Assembly: GCA_021162325.1 (NCBI GenBank)
Contig: JAGGYV010000027.1
Location: 1-9,646 of the forward strand
Direction of reading: 5' to 3'
Length of the DNA stretch: 9,646 bases
Source: Desulfobacteraceae bacterium
Lineage (GTDB): Bacteria > Desulfobacterota > Desulfobacteria > Desulfobacterales > Desulfosalsimonadaceae
Positions 1 through 7,304 of the stretch are shown here, in pieces. Under the pieces are notes generated by a model. It was given only the letters and a program-made list of their open reading frames with translations, searched no databases and was not told where the DNA came from. Both the position numbers and the translations under genes were made by a program. The first letter of the stretch is position 1. Each line of letters begins with the position of its first letter.

Positions 1-2534
1 AGCGCGCTATGCCCGGTACAGATAATAATCGGAATGTCTTTCCGAATTTTCAATAATTTTTCGGAAAAGGCAACGCCGGTCATCTGGGGCATGGTCATGT
101 CTGTGATTACCAGGTCAAACTGATCGGGGGTTGACTGAAAAATTGCCAATGCATCTATTGGGTTCATTTCAGCTTTCACCTGATAGCCTAAATGTGCCAG
201 CATTTCCTGAGTCATACATAAAAGGGATTTCTCATCATCCACCAGAAGGATTGTTTCATCCCCCATGGGAAGGTCCTCAGCGGCCACAGCTTCAACCGCA
301 GGTTTTTGGGTCGTTAATGGAAAATAAATACTGAAAGTGACGCCTTTTCCGGGTTCACTGTCAACCGTAATCTCTCCCCCGGAATTATTGACAATGCCAT
401 GGACCACCGCCAGCCCCATTCCCGAGCCTTTGCCGACCTCTTTGGTAGTAAAATAGGGATCAAAAATCCGGTCGACAATTTTACGATCAATGCCCGGCCC
501 CGTATCACTGACGGATATCTTAACATAATTCCCATTGGACAAATCAAAACGGTGATCGGATACGCCTTCCTCTAAAACGGCATTTTCTACAGTAATTGTC
601 AGGCAGCCGCCGGTTTGTTCCATGGCCTGGGAAGCGTTGATACAGAGATTCATCATAACCTGATTGATTTGAATGGGGTCCGCAAGAACGGTTCCATCTA
701 TCACGCGGATATTCTCACGGATCTCAATGGTCGAGGGAATGGATGACCGTAAGAATTTAAGCGTATCTTTAATTACAGGAACAATTTTGATGGGCTTTAA
801 TGTCTGATCGGTCTTGCGGCTAAAAGATAGCAGCTGCTTGACGATACCTGCTGCCCGCAAACCGGCTGTTCGAATCTCTTCGATGTTAAAATAACCAGGA
901 TTCTCTTTCGGCACATCATCTAATGCCAGTTCCGTGTTTCCAATAATAATCCCCATAATATTATTAAAATCATGGGCAATGCCGCCGGTCAATGTTCCGA
1001 TGGCTTCCATTTTACGCGAGTGGATGACTTCCGTCTGGAGCATCTTGACCTTCCGCTCAGCCAATACGCGCTGAGTCACGTCTCTTCCGGTTCCGCTGAT
1101 AAACGGCTCGCCATATTTCGGCCGGGTCAGAACACTGCGATATTCCACATAGAGCTTGCATCCATCCCTGGTAAAATAAATTGCAACCCCTTCATGATGG
1201 CCCTTTATTTTTAACATTTTCAGATACTCATCATCAAACAAATGCCTTAATTCCGGCTTCATAAAATCGGACGGACATTTTCCGATGATCTCGTCCTTTT
1301 CATAACCAAACGCTTCGCACAAGGCGGGATTAACAGAAATAAACCGGCCATCACTGTCCTGGGTATAAACAAGGTCGGTTATTGAGTTAAACAGATCACG
1401 AAAGCCTTTTTCTGATTTTAAGACCCTTCCTTCCATCTGTTTTTGTTGCGTCACATCTCTAAGGGCACCGGTGATGGCAACGATCTTTCCGGTTTTGTCC
1501 TGAACCGGAGATGCATCAACTTCAACCCAAAGCAGCCCGCCGCCCTTTTTCTTAAACTCCAGCAGATAGGGCGGCTGCTTCTCACCTGTTTTAATGGCTT
1601 TTTCCGTAATTTCGAGTCCCTTTTGATTCACCGGATTATCGGTCGCCAAATCCGTCCATTTAATCATCATCTCTTCGGAACAATAACCCAGAATATCTTT
1701 TGAATTCGGACTGACATAACTTAATTTATGGTCCGTGCCGTGAAGATAAAACATCTCATTACTGTGCGCGATAATGGTCTGCAAAACACCTTCACTCTGC
1801 TGAACCGCATCGATTGCCTGTCTACGCCGTTTTTCAATATTAAGTGTCTGCCAGACGATGTAACCCAACAAGGCCAGAATAACGGCCAGGATACCTGTAA
1901 AAATTTTAAACAGGTCTTTTTTAATAAATGCGATTTCCTCGGCCACATCCTCCAGATATATGCCGGTACCAATAACCCATCCCCACGGCTCAAACAGCTT
2001 TACATAGGAAATCTTCGGAACAATCCGTTGGGGATCATCTTTCCACTGCCACATATAATCCACAAAACCCGATCCATAAACGTTTACAATATTGACAAAT
2101 TCCACAAACAAATGTTTCCCGTCAGGATCCGTAAAATCCGTTAAATCCTGTCCATTAAGATCCGTACGATAAGGATGCATGATCATTTTCGGATATAAAT
2201 CATTAATCCAAAAATAATCTTTGCCTTCCGGACCAAACCGCAACCCCTGTATCCTGTCTGCTGCATTGGCCCGGGCCGTTTCAGGAGTCAATTCACCGCG
2301 TTCCACACGTTGTTGATATTCTGCCAGCAAACTCCAGGCACTATCCGTAAGTTCGCGAATCATTTCCCGTTTCTGCGCCATCATATGCTTTTCATGAGAA
2401 GGAAGAAAAAGGGAAAAAACACTCATCACAAACAAAACAAACACCAATCCCACGGGAATAATAATCCTGAAGGATGCTGTTCGTGCCATCCGTTCGGCAA
2501 ATACTTCATTCACCTTGTTTTTATTTATTGGCAT
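1..2534 (-). CDS. Membrane-bound hybrid sensor histidine kinase (Cache-PAS-PAS-HisKA-HATPase-REC), 3' end cut by window
   Basis: I translated this frame by hand. It is open from ATG 2534 to base 1: 844 complete codons, no stop. An in-frame TGA lies upstream, and the Shine-Dalgarno is weak. Visible order: short cytoplasmic N-terminus; membrane helix ~22-44; periplasmic single-Cache domain ~46-205 (DYFWIND, MHPYR, WGWVIGTGIY, typical of sCache_2); second helix ~211-230; PAS ~250-368; PAS ~378-490; HisKA with H-box GGIAHDFNN (phosphoacceptor His521); HATPase with N-box Asn629/Asn633, DTGPGI from Asp677 and GSGMGL near 700; receiver with acidic pair Asp766/Asp767, phospho-acceptor Asp812 and Thr840. 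The conserved receiver Lys would lie beyond base 1. By family knowledge, it senses an extracytoplasmic small molecule and passes phosphate from His521 to Asp812. Ligand and final target are unknown. It follows two more kinases on the same strand after a 115-bp gap. A domain after the receiver cannot be excluded. Confidence 0.93.
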   Translation of the reverse strand, partial: MPINKNKVNEVFAERMARTASFRIIIPVGLVFVLFVMSVFSLFLPSHEKHMMAQKREMIRELTDSAWSLLAEYQQRVERGELTPETARANAADRIQGLRFGPEGKDYFWINDLYPKMIMHPYRTDLNGQDLTDFTDPDGKHLFVEFVNIVNVYGSGFVDYMWQWKDDPQRIVPKISYVKLFEPWGWVIGTGIYLEDVAEEIAFIKKDLFKIFTGILAVILALLGYIVWQTLNIEKRRRQAIDAVQQSEGVLQTIIAHSNEMFYLHGTDHKLSYVSPNSKDILGYCSEEMMIKWTDLATDNPVNQKGLEITEKAIKTGEKQPPYLLEFKKKGGGLLWVEVDASPVQDKTGKIVAITGALRDVTQQKQMEGRVLKSEKGFRDLFNSITDLVYTQDSDGRFISVNPALCEAFGYEKDEIIGKCPSDFMKPELRHLFDDEYLKMLKIKGHHEGVAIYFTRDGCKLYVEYRSVLTRPKYGEPFISGTGRDVTQRVLAERKVKMLQTEVIHSRKMEAIGTLTGGIAHDFNNIMGIIIGNTELALDDVPKENPGYFNIEEIRTAGLRAAGIVKQLLSFSRKTDQTLKPIKIVPVIKDTLKFLRSSIPSTIEIRENIRVIDGTVLADPIQINQVMMNLCINASQAMEQTGGCLTITVENAVLEEGVSDHRFDLSNGNYVKISVSDTGPGIDRKIVDRIFDPYFTTKEVGKGSGMGLAVVHGIVNNSGGEITVDSEPGKGVTFSIYFPLTTQKPAVEAVAAEDLPMGDETILLVDDEKSLLCMTQEMLAHLGYQVKAEMNPIDALAIFQSTPDQFDLVITDMTMPQMTGVAFSEKLLKIRKDIPIIICTGHSA

Positions 2535-2580
2535 TGGATACTTTCGGAAAATTTCAACCAAGGGCTTTTGAAATATAAAG

Positions 2581-2609
2581 ATTATATTTATTCAGTCTTT
2601 TTTTGTGGC
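2581..2609 (-). promoter_or_regulatory. Candidate sigma70 promoter for the hybrid kinase
   Basis: On the minus strand a perfect TATAAT (2586-2581) sits 17 bp after GCCACA (2609-2604), which matches only the ACA half of a -35 box. The predicted start would leave a 5' leader of about 40 nt before ATG 2534. The region is very AT-rich, so a chance TATAAT is possible. It would let the hybrid kinase be expressed separately from the two upstream kinases. Confidence 0.35.
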
Positions 2610-2636
2610 CGGTGCATTGAAAAAATAAAAAAAGAC
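2595..2636. repeat. 10-bp perfect inverted repeat between two kinase genes
   Basis: GTCTTTTTTT (2595-2604) is exactly complementary to AAAAAAAGAC (2627-2636), with a 22-nt loop. It lies 14 nt past the stop of the receiver-kinase gene and overlaps the candidate promoter of the next gene. The stem is mostly A-T, so it would be weak. It might act as a poor terminator or attenuator, but it lacks the GC stem plus U-run of an intrinsic terminator. Confidence 0.4.
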
Positions 2637-2649
2637 AGGGCGGTCAACG

Positions 2650-4137
2650 TTATACCGGCAATAATACGGTAAATGTCGCTCCTTTTCCCACGTCACTGTC
2701 AAGTTTGATGGTGCCATTCATGGAATCCACCAGTCCTTTGACAATCGGCAGGCCCAGGCCGGTACCGGTAATATACCGCGTATTATCGTCCTTGACCCGG
2801 TAAAACCGTTCAAAAATCTGGTCATGATATTTCGGGGCGATACCAAAACCATTATCCGTCACCTGCACCTGGATAGAGTTGCCTGCGAGCGCAGCCTTGA
2901 CAATGATACTTGCCCCTTGAGGAGAATAATTAATCGCATTGGCAATCAGGTTGCCGAAGATACTTTCAAGAGCCATCGGGTCTGCAGTAAAAAGCGGCAA
3001 TTCTCCAGAAGGCGGTTCAAAAGACAATGCCTGGTCTTTGGATTGTGCCCTGATCCCTAAAAACTCCACAATACTTTTTAGCAAATCCGCAACCTGAATC
3101 GACTGGATATTATGCGATATGCCGCCCGCCTCGATGCGGGACAGGTCCAAAAGATCACCGATCAAAGAAATCAGGCCATGCGTTTTTTCTTTGGCCCTTT
3201 CAATGAGATGCTGATCCACATCCGTTTCATGAACGGACGTCTCTTTTAATACCATCGCCAGTTGCTCATGAATGGTAGACAATGGCGAGCGCAGCTCATG
3301 GGAAACCTTGGCCACAAATTCAGATTTCAGCTGATCCAGCATTTTCAAACTGGTAATATTGGAAAAGGTAACCACCGCCCCCATGCATTCATTGTTTTCG
3401 TTTATTACCGGCTGCCCACGTGCCATCAGGTATTTACTGTCTGAAACAAGCAACTCATATGACGGTGGCTCCCCGCCGGCGTCAAGCTCTCCACGGGAAA
3501 GCTTTAAAACCATTTCACAGAGCCCTTCATCTTCCACATAGGATGCCAGCTTTTTACCGGCCACTACCGCCGAAACGTCCAGGTCCAGGCTTCTTGAAAA
3601 GGCGGGATTCATCAGCACCACTTCCCCCGACGTATTCGTAACAACCACTGCTGTTGGAAGGGACTCAACAATCGTCCGAATCCGGCTTTTTTCCATATCC
3701 AGATCAATCAGGGTCCGCGCCCGCTCTGCCTGGAGCGCTTTGGCTTCCGCCATCAACCTTAACTTTTCATGCGCCCGCCGGACAACGATTCTTAAATGTT
3801 CCGGTTCAAAGGGTTTGGGAATAAAGTCATAGGCACCCTGCTTCATGGCTTCGATAGCGGTTTCAATGGTTGCATACCCGGTAATGATAATAACGATAAT
3901 TTTCTCATCCATATCCCGGATTCGCTGATGAAGTTCCATGCCATCCATTCCAGGCATCTTTAAATCCAGAATGGCGATGTCAACGGTTTCTTTTTCAAGA
4001 ATTTCAAGGGCCTCTTCCCCCTGGCCGGCTTTTAAAACCGCATACCCCATTCGTTTAAGTATACGCTCAACCCCATCACGAATATCTCTTTCATCATCCA
4101 CAACAAGAATTTTCAGAAAATCTGTCATTTCAACCAA
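2650..4137 (-). CDS. Receiver-PAS-histidine kinase (response regulator fused to a kinase core)
   Basis: A 495-residue soluble protein. The N-terminal receiver (~8-125) has the acidic pair Asp14/Asp15, phospho-acceptor Asp58 in ILDLKMPG, Thr86 and Lys108 (PKPF), so all key residues are present. A charged helical linker (~111-150) leads to a PAS domain (~151-262), then HisKA with VSHELRSP (His280) and a HATPase domain with N-box Asn396/Asn400, DNGFGI from Asp428 and GTGLGL at 458-463. There is no membrane segment and no DNA-binding domain. It is probably a relay kinase whose own activity is gated by phosphorylation of its receiver, the likely donor being the kinase encoded just upstream (inference). 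The start is TTG 4137, because AGGAGG lies 8 nt before it. The next in-frame ATG, 4128, is 17 nt from that site, too far. The TTG start gives an 8-nt overlap with the upstream gene, implying translational coupling. Confidence 0.93.
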   Translation of the reverse strand: MVEMTDFLKILVVDDERDIRDGVERILKRMGYAVLKAGQGEEALEILEKETVDIAILDLKMPGMDGMELHQRIRDMDEKIIVIIITGYATIETAIEAMKQGAYDFIPKPFEPEHLRIVVRRAHEKLRLMAEAKALQAERARTLIDLDMEKSRIRTIVESLPTAVVVTNTSGEVVLMNPAFSRSLDLDVSAVVAGKKLASYVEDEGLCEMVLKLSRGELDAGGEPPSYELLVSDSKYLMARGQPVINENNECMGAVVTFSNITSLKMLDQLKSEFVAKVSHELRSPLSTIHEQLAMVLKETSVHETDVDQHLIERAKEKTHGLISLIGDLLDLSRIEAGGISHNIQSIQVADLLKSIVEFLGIRAQSKDQALSFEPPSGELPLFTADPMALESIFGNLIANAINYSPQGASIIVKAALAGNSIQVQVTDNGFGIAPKYHDQIFERFYRVKDDNTRYITGTGLGLPIVKGLVDSMNGTIKLDSDVGKGATFTVLLPV

Positions 4138-5632
4138 TTTTATTGCCTCCTTCCGGGCTTTCTACTATCGGAAATTCAATGTAAAAAGTCGTTCCTTTTC
4201 CCAGCTCACTTTCAGCATAAATCCGGCCGCTATGACTCTCCACAATACCGTAGACCATGCTGAGCCCCAGACCGGTTCCCTTGCCCTGCTCCTTTGTGGT
4301 ATAAAACGGCTCAAAAATATGCGGGAGCACATCTTCGGCAATCCCCGACCCCGTATCGCGGATTTTAATACAAACCTTCCTCTCTTCAGCGGACATATGT
4401 GTTTTCAAACTTAATTGTCCAGACCCTTCCAAAGCGTCAGCGGCATTTAAAATCATATTCATAAACACATGATTCAATTGCTGGGCATCCCCCATGATTT
4501 GCGGCAAATCCTTTTCCAGATTTTTTTCAATTTCAATATTATGAAATATGGACTGGTTTTCCAGCAAAAACAGGGTCCGTGAAATAATATCATTGATATC
4601 CTGGGGTTTCATATCATGACTGGTCTGCCGGGAAAACTCCAAAAGTTCCTTGACGATATCCTTTGTCCGGTTGGCATCATTAAGGACTCGCTCAAGATCT
4701 TCCAGCGCATCCTGCGGCAGATCATATTCCTCCATCACCAGTTTGGTAAAAAGAATAATTCCGCTTAATGGATTATTTAACTGGTGGGCCACGCCAGCTG
4801 CCATTTTGCCTAAAGAAGCCATTTTTTCGGACTGAAGAAGCTGAACCTGAGTTTTTTCCAATTCCTTTTTTATTCTGATTTCTTCCCGTCGGTCATGGAA
4901 AAATCCGATGGTTGCAACGATCTTACCGTTTTCATACACAATCGAAGCGCTCAGGCTAATGGGAAAAATCTCACCGCTTTTATGTTTTGCATCAATGTGG
5001 TATGAAATCAACTTCCCTTCACCCCCATAATCCTCACTAAGCAGCATTTGCATAACTTCCCGGGAACCTTCCCCGGGATACACATCCCGAATCGTAATAT
5101 CATTTAATGCTTCTTCAACCGTATATCCGGAGAAATGCACCGCCGCTTCATTGAAAATCAAAATTTTACCGGTAGGATCTGCGGCAATCACACCATCCAC
5201 CGCACTGTGTATCAGGTTTCTTAAAAAGGAATTGGACCGAATCCGTCTTTCTTCCATATTTTTTAATGCTGGCAGATCAAAATCCAACATCACCAGCGCA
5301 TCCATTTGATCTCCCAGAAAAACCGGATAAGAATACAAACACGGCATATCCATATTGCCTGGATGATTGTCGCTCAAATCATATCTTAAAGATGCTTTTC
5401 CTGTTTTCAGCACTTCATTGGCCGGACAACTCGGACATGGGCTGCTGCTGCCGGGGATGACTTCATAACAGAATTTTCCGATAATGCTTTCCGGATGACC
5501 TTCCATGGCGGTATTATTGGCAGCCAGAATTTTATACTCGGGAGATATGATGAAGAGTTTGCGATTAAACGCATCAATCGCATCAATTAAAAAACTTTTC
5601 TCTGCTTCCACGCGGAATCGTTTGGGCATCAT
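4130..5632 (-). CDS. Soluble PAS-PAS sensor histidine kinase with Cys-containing N-terminal PAS domain
   Basis: A 500-residue protein with no membrane segment or signal peptide, so a cytoplasmic sensor. PAS-like domain 1 (~11-125) carries Cys55, Cys66, Cys69 and Cys98, with a PCPSCP motif at 65-70. PAS 2 is at ~132-252, followed by a short coiled coil to ~275. HisKA has the H-box GVAHQLNNPLSG (His283), of the NtrB/AtoS-like type. HATPase has N-box Asn392/Asn396, DTGSGI from Asp426 and a GKGTGLGLS motif near 448-456. The kinase core looks complete. The C-x2-C-type PAS is recurrent in Desulfobacterota kinases; redox, metal or Fe-S sensing is a plausible inference only. Start ATG 5632 follows an in-frame TAA; ATG 5629 is an equal alternative, and the Shine-Dalgarno is weak. 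This is the first gene of the kinase cluster and overlaps the receiver-kinase gene by 8 nt, which suggests that protein is its phosphotransfer partner. Confidence 0.93.
   Translation of the reverse strand: MMPKRFRVEAEKSFLIDAIDAFNRKLFIISPEYKILAANNTAMEGHPESIIGKFCYEVIPGSSSPCPSCPANEVLKTGKASLRYDLSDNHPGNMDMPCLYSYPVFLGDQMDALVMLDFDLPALKNMEERRIRSNSFLRNLIHSAVDGVIAADPTGKILIFNEAAVHFSGYTVEEALNDITIRDVYPGEGSREVMQMLLSEDYGGEGKLISYHIDAKHKSGEIFPISLSASIVYENGKIVATIGFFHDRREEIRIKKELEKTQVQLLQSEKMASLGKMAAGVAHQLNNPLSGIILFTKLVMEEYDLPQDALEDLERVLNDANRTKDIVKELLEFSRQTSHDMKPQDINDIISRTLFLLENQSIFHNIEIEKNLEKDLPQIMGDAQQLNHVFMNMILNAADALEGSGQLSLKTHMSAEERKVCIKIRDTGSGIAEDVLPHIFEPFYTTKEQGKGTGLGLSMVYGIVESHSGRIYAESELGKGTTFYIEFPIVESPEGGNKIG
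4145..4151 (-). promoter_or_regulatory. Shine-Dalgarno site that selects the TTG start of the receiver-kinase
   Basis: The minus strand reads AAGGAGGC inside the last codons of the upstream kinase, a near-perfect ribosome binding site. It is 8 nt from TTG 4137 and 17 nt from ATG 4128, so spacing favours the rare TTG codon. This is read directly from the sequence; actual use of TTG is inference. Confidence 0.7.
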
Positions 5633-5680
5633 CTGTGGCCATTCTTTATTGGGTTAAATTCTCAAAAAACTTAAACAATA

Positions 5681-5709
5681 TCTTTATCTTATCAAACATA
5701 AACAGTCAA
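5681..5709 (-). promoter_or_regulatory. Weak candidate promoter for the kinase operon
   Basis: On the minus strand TTGACT (5709-5704) is followed 17 bp later by TAAAGA (5686-5681). The -35 is good and the -10 poor. It lies 49-77 bp upstream of ATG 5632, in a suitable place, and diverges from the plus-strand promoter. A non-sigma70 promoter cannot be ruled out. Confidence 0.35.
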
Positions 5710-5716
5710 GAAAAAC

Positions 5717-5724
5717 GACCGGTC
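5717..5724. promoter_or_regulatory. Palindrome GACCGGTC between divergent promoters, possible operator
   Basis: An 8-bp perfect palindrome, GACCGGTC, sits in an AT-rich spacer between the two outward-facing -35 boxes (5704-5709 and 5747-5752). Its position fits a shared regulator site, but 8 bp is short and no regulator gene is visible in the window. Confidence 0.25.
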
Positions 5725-5746
5725 ATAGAATCCAAAAAAATCCGCC

Positions 5747-5775
5747 TTTACAATTTTAAAAGGACCGCCTATAAT
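5747..5775 (+). promoter_or_regulatory. Sigma70-type promoter for the phosphofructokinase gene
   Basis: TTTACA (5747-5752), a 17-bp spacer and a perfect TATAAT (5770-5775) make the best promoter match in the window. Transcription would start near 5782, giving a leader of about 96 nt to GTG 5878 or about 174 nt to ATG 5956. The leader includes a GC-rich REP-like hairpin, and an imperfect palindrome, CGTTGATCATCG (5794-5805), lies just after the predicted start. Confidence 0.65.
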
Positions 5776-5835
5776 TTTTATATCAAAAAAGGGCGTTGAT
5801 CATCGTTTCGGCCATTTTTTGAAAATCTCTGCCTT

Positions 5836-5860
5836 GTAGGGGCGGGGTTTATCCCCGCCC
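5836..5860 (+). repeat. REP-like unit, copy 1 (GTAG head plus GC hairpin)
   Basis: GTAG (5836-5839) is followed by a perfect 8-bp stem, GGGCGGGG/CCCCGCCC (5840-5847 with 5853-5860), around the loop TTTAT. The 25-nt unit is identical to that at 7305-7329, and the identity stops exactly at the unit's edges. It lies in the leader of the phosphofructokinase transcript, 5 nt before the ribosome binding site of the GTG start. A GTAG head next to an imperfect or perfect palindrome is the known signature of REP sequences moved by RAYT (TnpA-REP) enzymes; no such gene is in the window. Confidence 0.75.
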
Positions 5861-5877
5861 GAAACAGGAGGGCATAA

Positions 5878-7245
5878 GTGGCGTGTCAGCCCTTCACTAA
5901 AAACTGCGGTTCGGTAAATGACAAAACCAGGTCGCGGGCATTCCCGGAGGTCACCATGCAAAACACCGAATTAACTACCCAGGTCCATAAACTAGGTGAG
6001 TGCAGGATCCCGTCACCCATGACGGGTATGCCGTTTGTCAGTGATGATGAACGGGTATTGTGTCATTTCAATGCCAAAAAAATCGAAGCCTGTTTTAAGG
6101 CTGGCAAAACGCCTTTGAGTTTTGAGATGGCCGGTGCCCGAGAAAAAATTTATTTTGACCCGTCAAAACTCAAATGCGGCATTGTCACTTGCGGCGGCCT
6201 GTGCCCGGGGCTGAACGATGTGATCCGCTCCATTGTGCTCAGCCTGTTTCATCACTACGGGGTCCGCACCGTCTTCGGGTTTCGGTACGGGTTTGAAGGG
6301 CTTTCCTACCGGTACGGGCATACGCCGTTTGAGTTAACGCCTTCAATGGTTGGAGATATTCACGCAAAAGGGGGGACGATTTTAGGATCATCACGGGGAC
6401 CCCAGGATGTGGGTGAAATGGTGGACACCTTAGAACAGATGAATGTAGGCATCCTTTTTGCCATTGGCGGTGACGGCACCCTGCGCGGGGCTCAGGCCAT
6501 TTCCGAAGAGGTAAAAAAGAGGCGTCTCAAGATCAGCGTTATCGGTATTCCAAAAACCATTGACAATGATATCGGATATGTAGAGCAGTCTTTCGGTTTC
6601 GAGACCGCCGTGTACGAGTCCAGGCATGCGATTTATTCAGCGCACATGGAAGCATTGGGTGCCAGAAACGGCATCGGCCTGGTAAAACTGATGGGACGCC
6701 ATTCAGGTTTTATTGCGGCCTTTGCCACCCTGGCCAACAGTGATGTTAATTTTTGCCTGATTCCGGAAAGTGATTTCACCCTTGAAGGATTTTTAAAAGC
6801 CCTCAAAAAACGACTTAAACAAAGAGGGCATGCGGTGGTGGTGGTGGGTGAAGGTGCCGGGCAGAGTCTCATGGATGATACCAATGCCCGGGATTCTTCC
6901 GGAAACATTCGCCTGGGGGATATCGGCACTTTTTTGAAAGACCAGATCAAAATTTATTCTGACAAGTGCGGCATGGAGGTGACGTTAAAGTATATCGATC
7001 CCAGTTACATGATCCGAAGCGTGCCGGCCAGTCCGCATGATTCGGCGCTCTGTCTGCTCATGGCCCACAACGCAGTGCATGCGGGCATGACCGGCCGCAC
7101 CAATATCGTGATCGGGTACTGGAAACGCGAATTCACGCATCTGCCCATTTCACTTTCCGTGAGCCAGCGCAAAACCATCGATCCGGGCAGCCGATTGTGG
7201 AGCAGCGTTTTGGCGTGCACCGGCCAAAAAAGAGATATGCGGTGA
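5878..7245 (+). CDS. pfkA: 6-phosphofructokinase, probably ATP-dependent, PPi-enzyme-like clade
   Basis: Phosphorylates fructose 6-phosphate to fructose 1,6-bisphosphate in glycolysis, in the cytoplasm. Visible motifs in the 455-residue frame: phosphate-binding GGLCPGLN at 106-113, GGDGT at 197-201, PKTIDND at 225-231 (catalytic base expected to be Asp229) and MGRHSGF at 272-278. By family rule, Gly200 in GGDGT favours ATP (PPi enzymes have GGDDT), whereas Lys226 in PKTIDND is typical of the PPi-enzyme clade. The same mix occurs in trypanosomal and plant ATP-dependent enzymes, so ATP use is likely but not proven. The start is ambiguous: GTG 5878 follows an in-frame TAA and AGGAGGG 5 nt away; ATG 5956 (429 residues) has GGAGG 5 nt away and begins just before the LGECRIPSP segment that I recall as typical of the family's N-terminus. 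The first 26 residues look unconserved. Monocistronic, divergent from the kinases. Confidence 0.93.
   Translation: MACQPFTKNCGSVNDKTRSRAFPEVTMQNTELTTQVHKLGECRIPSPMTGMPFVSDDERVLCHFNAKKIEACFKAGKTPLSFEMAGAREKIYFDPSKLKCGIVTCGGLCPGLNDVIRSIVLSLFHHYGVRTVFGFRYGFEGLSYRYGHTPFELTPSMVGDIHAKGGTILGSSRGPQDVGEMVDTLEQMNVGILFAIGGDGTLRGAQAISEEVKKRRLKISVIGIPKTIDNDIGYVEQSFGFETAVYESRHAIYSAHMEALGARNGIGLVKLMGRHSGFIAAFATLANSDVNFCLIPESDFTLEGFLKALKKRLKQRGHAVVVVGEGAGQSLMDDTNARDSSGNIRLGDIGTFLKDQIKIYSDKCGMEVTLKYIDPSYMIRSVPASPHDSALCLLMAHNAVHAGMTGRTNIVIGYWKREFTHLPISLSVSQRKTIDPGSRLWSSVLACTGQKRDMR
5946..5958 (+). promoter_or_regulatory. Second ribosome binding site and ATG start inside the phosphofructokinase frame
   Basis: GGAGG (5946-5950) lies 5 nt before ATG 5956, in the same frame as the upstream GTG. 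It is as good a start signal as the one at 5866-5880 and, unlike that one, is not close to the REP-like hairpin. It is probably the real, or an additional, start. Confidence 0.55.
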
Positions 7246-7258
7246 CACAATTGTTTCC

Positions 7259-7283
7259 GGAAGAGCATAAAGCCCTCCCCTAC
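7259..7283 (-). repeat. REP-like unit, copy 2 (minus orientation, wobble-paired stem)
   Basis: Read on the minus strand, GTAG (7283-7280) is followed by GGGAGGGC, loop TTTAT and GCTCTTCC. The stem pairs at all eight positions if two G-T/G-U wobbles are allowed. The length (25 nt) and loop are the same as copies 1 and 3. On the plus strand the two wobbles become C-A mismatches, so the hairpin is complete only on the GTAG strand. It lies 13 nt past the phosphofructokinase stop and forms an inverted pair with the unit at 7305. Confidence 0.65.
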
Positions 7284-7304
7284 ATAGGGTTAAACGCATT
7301 TTCC

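Noticed and set aside
1728..2144. 138-codon plus-strand frame
   Set aside because: It is antisense to the Cache and first PAS region of the hybrid kinase, which reads through without a stop. No domain and no ribosome binding site was seen.
5878..7245. PPi-dependent phosphofructokinase
   Set aside because: Despite PKTIDND, the nucleotide-site motif is GGDGT rather than GGDDT, so ATP is the more likely donor.
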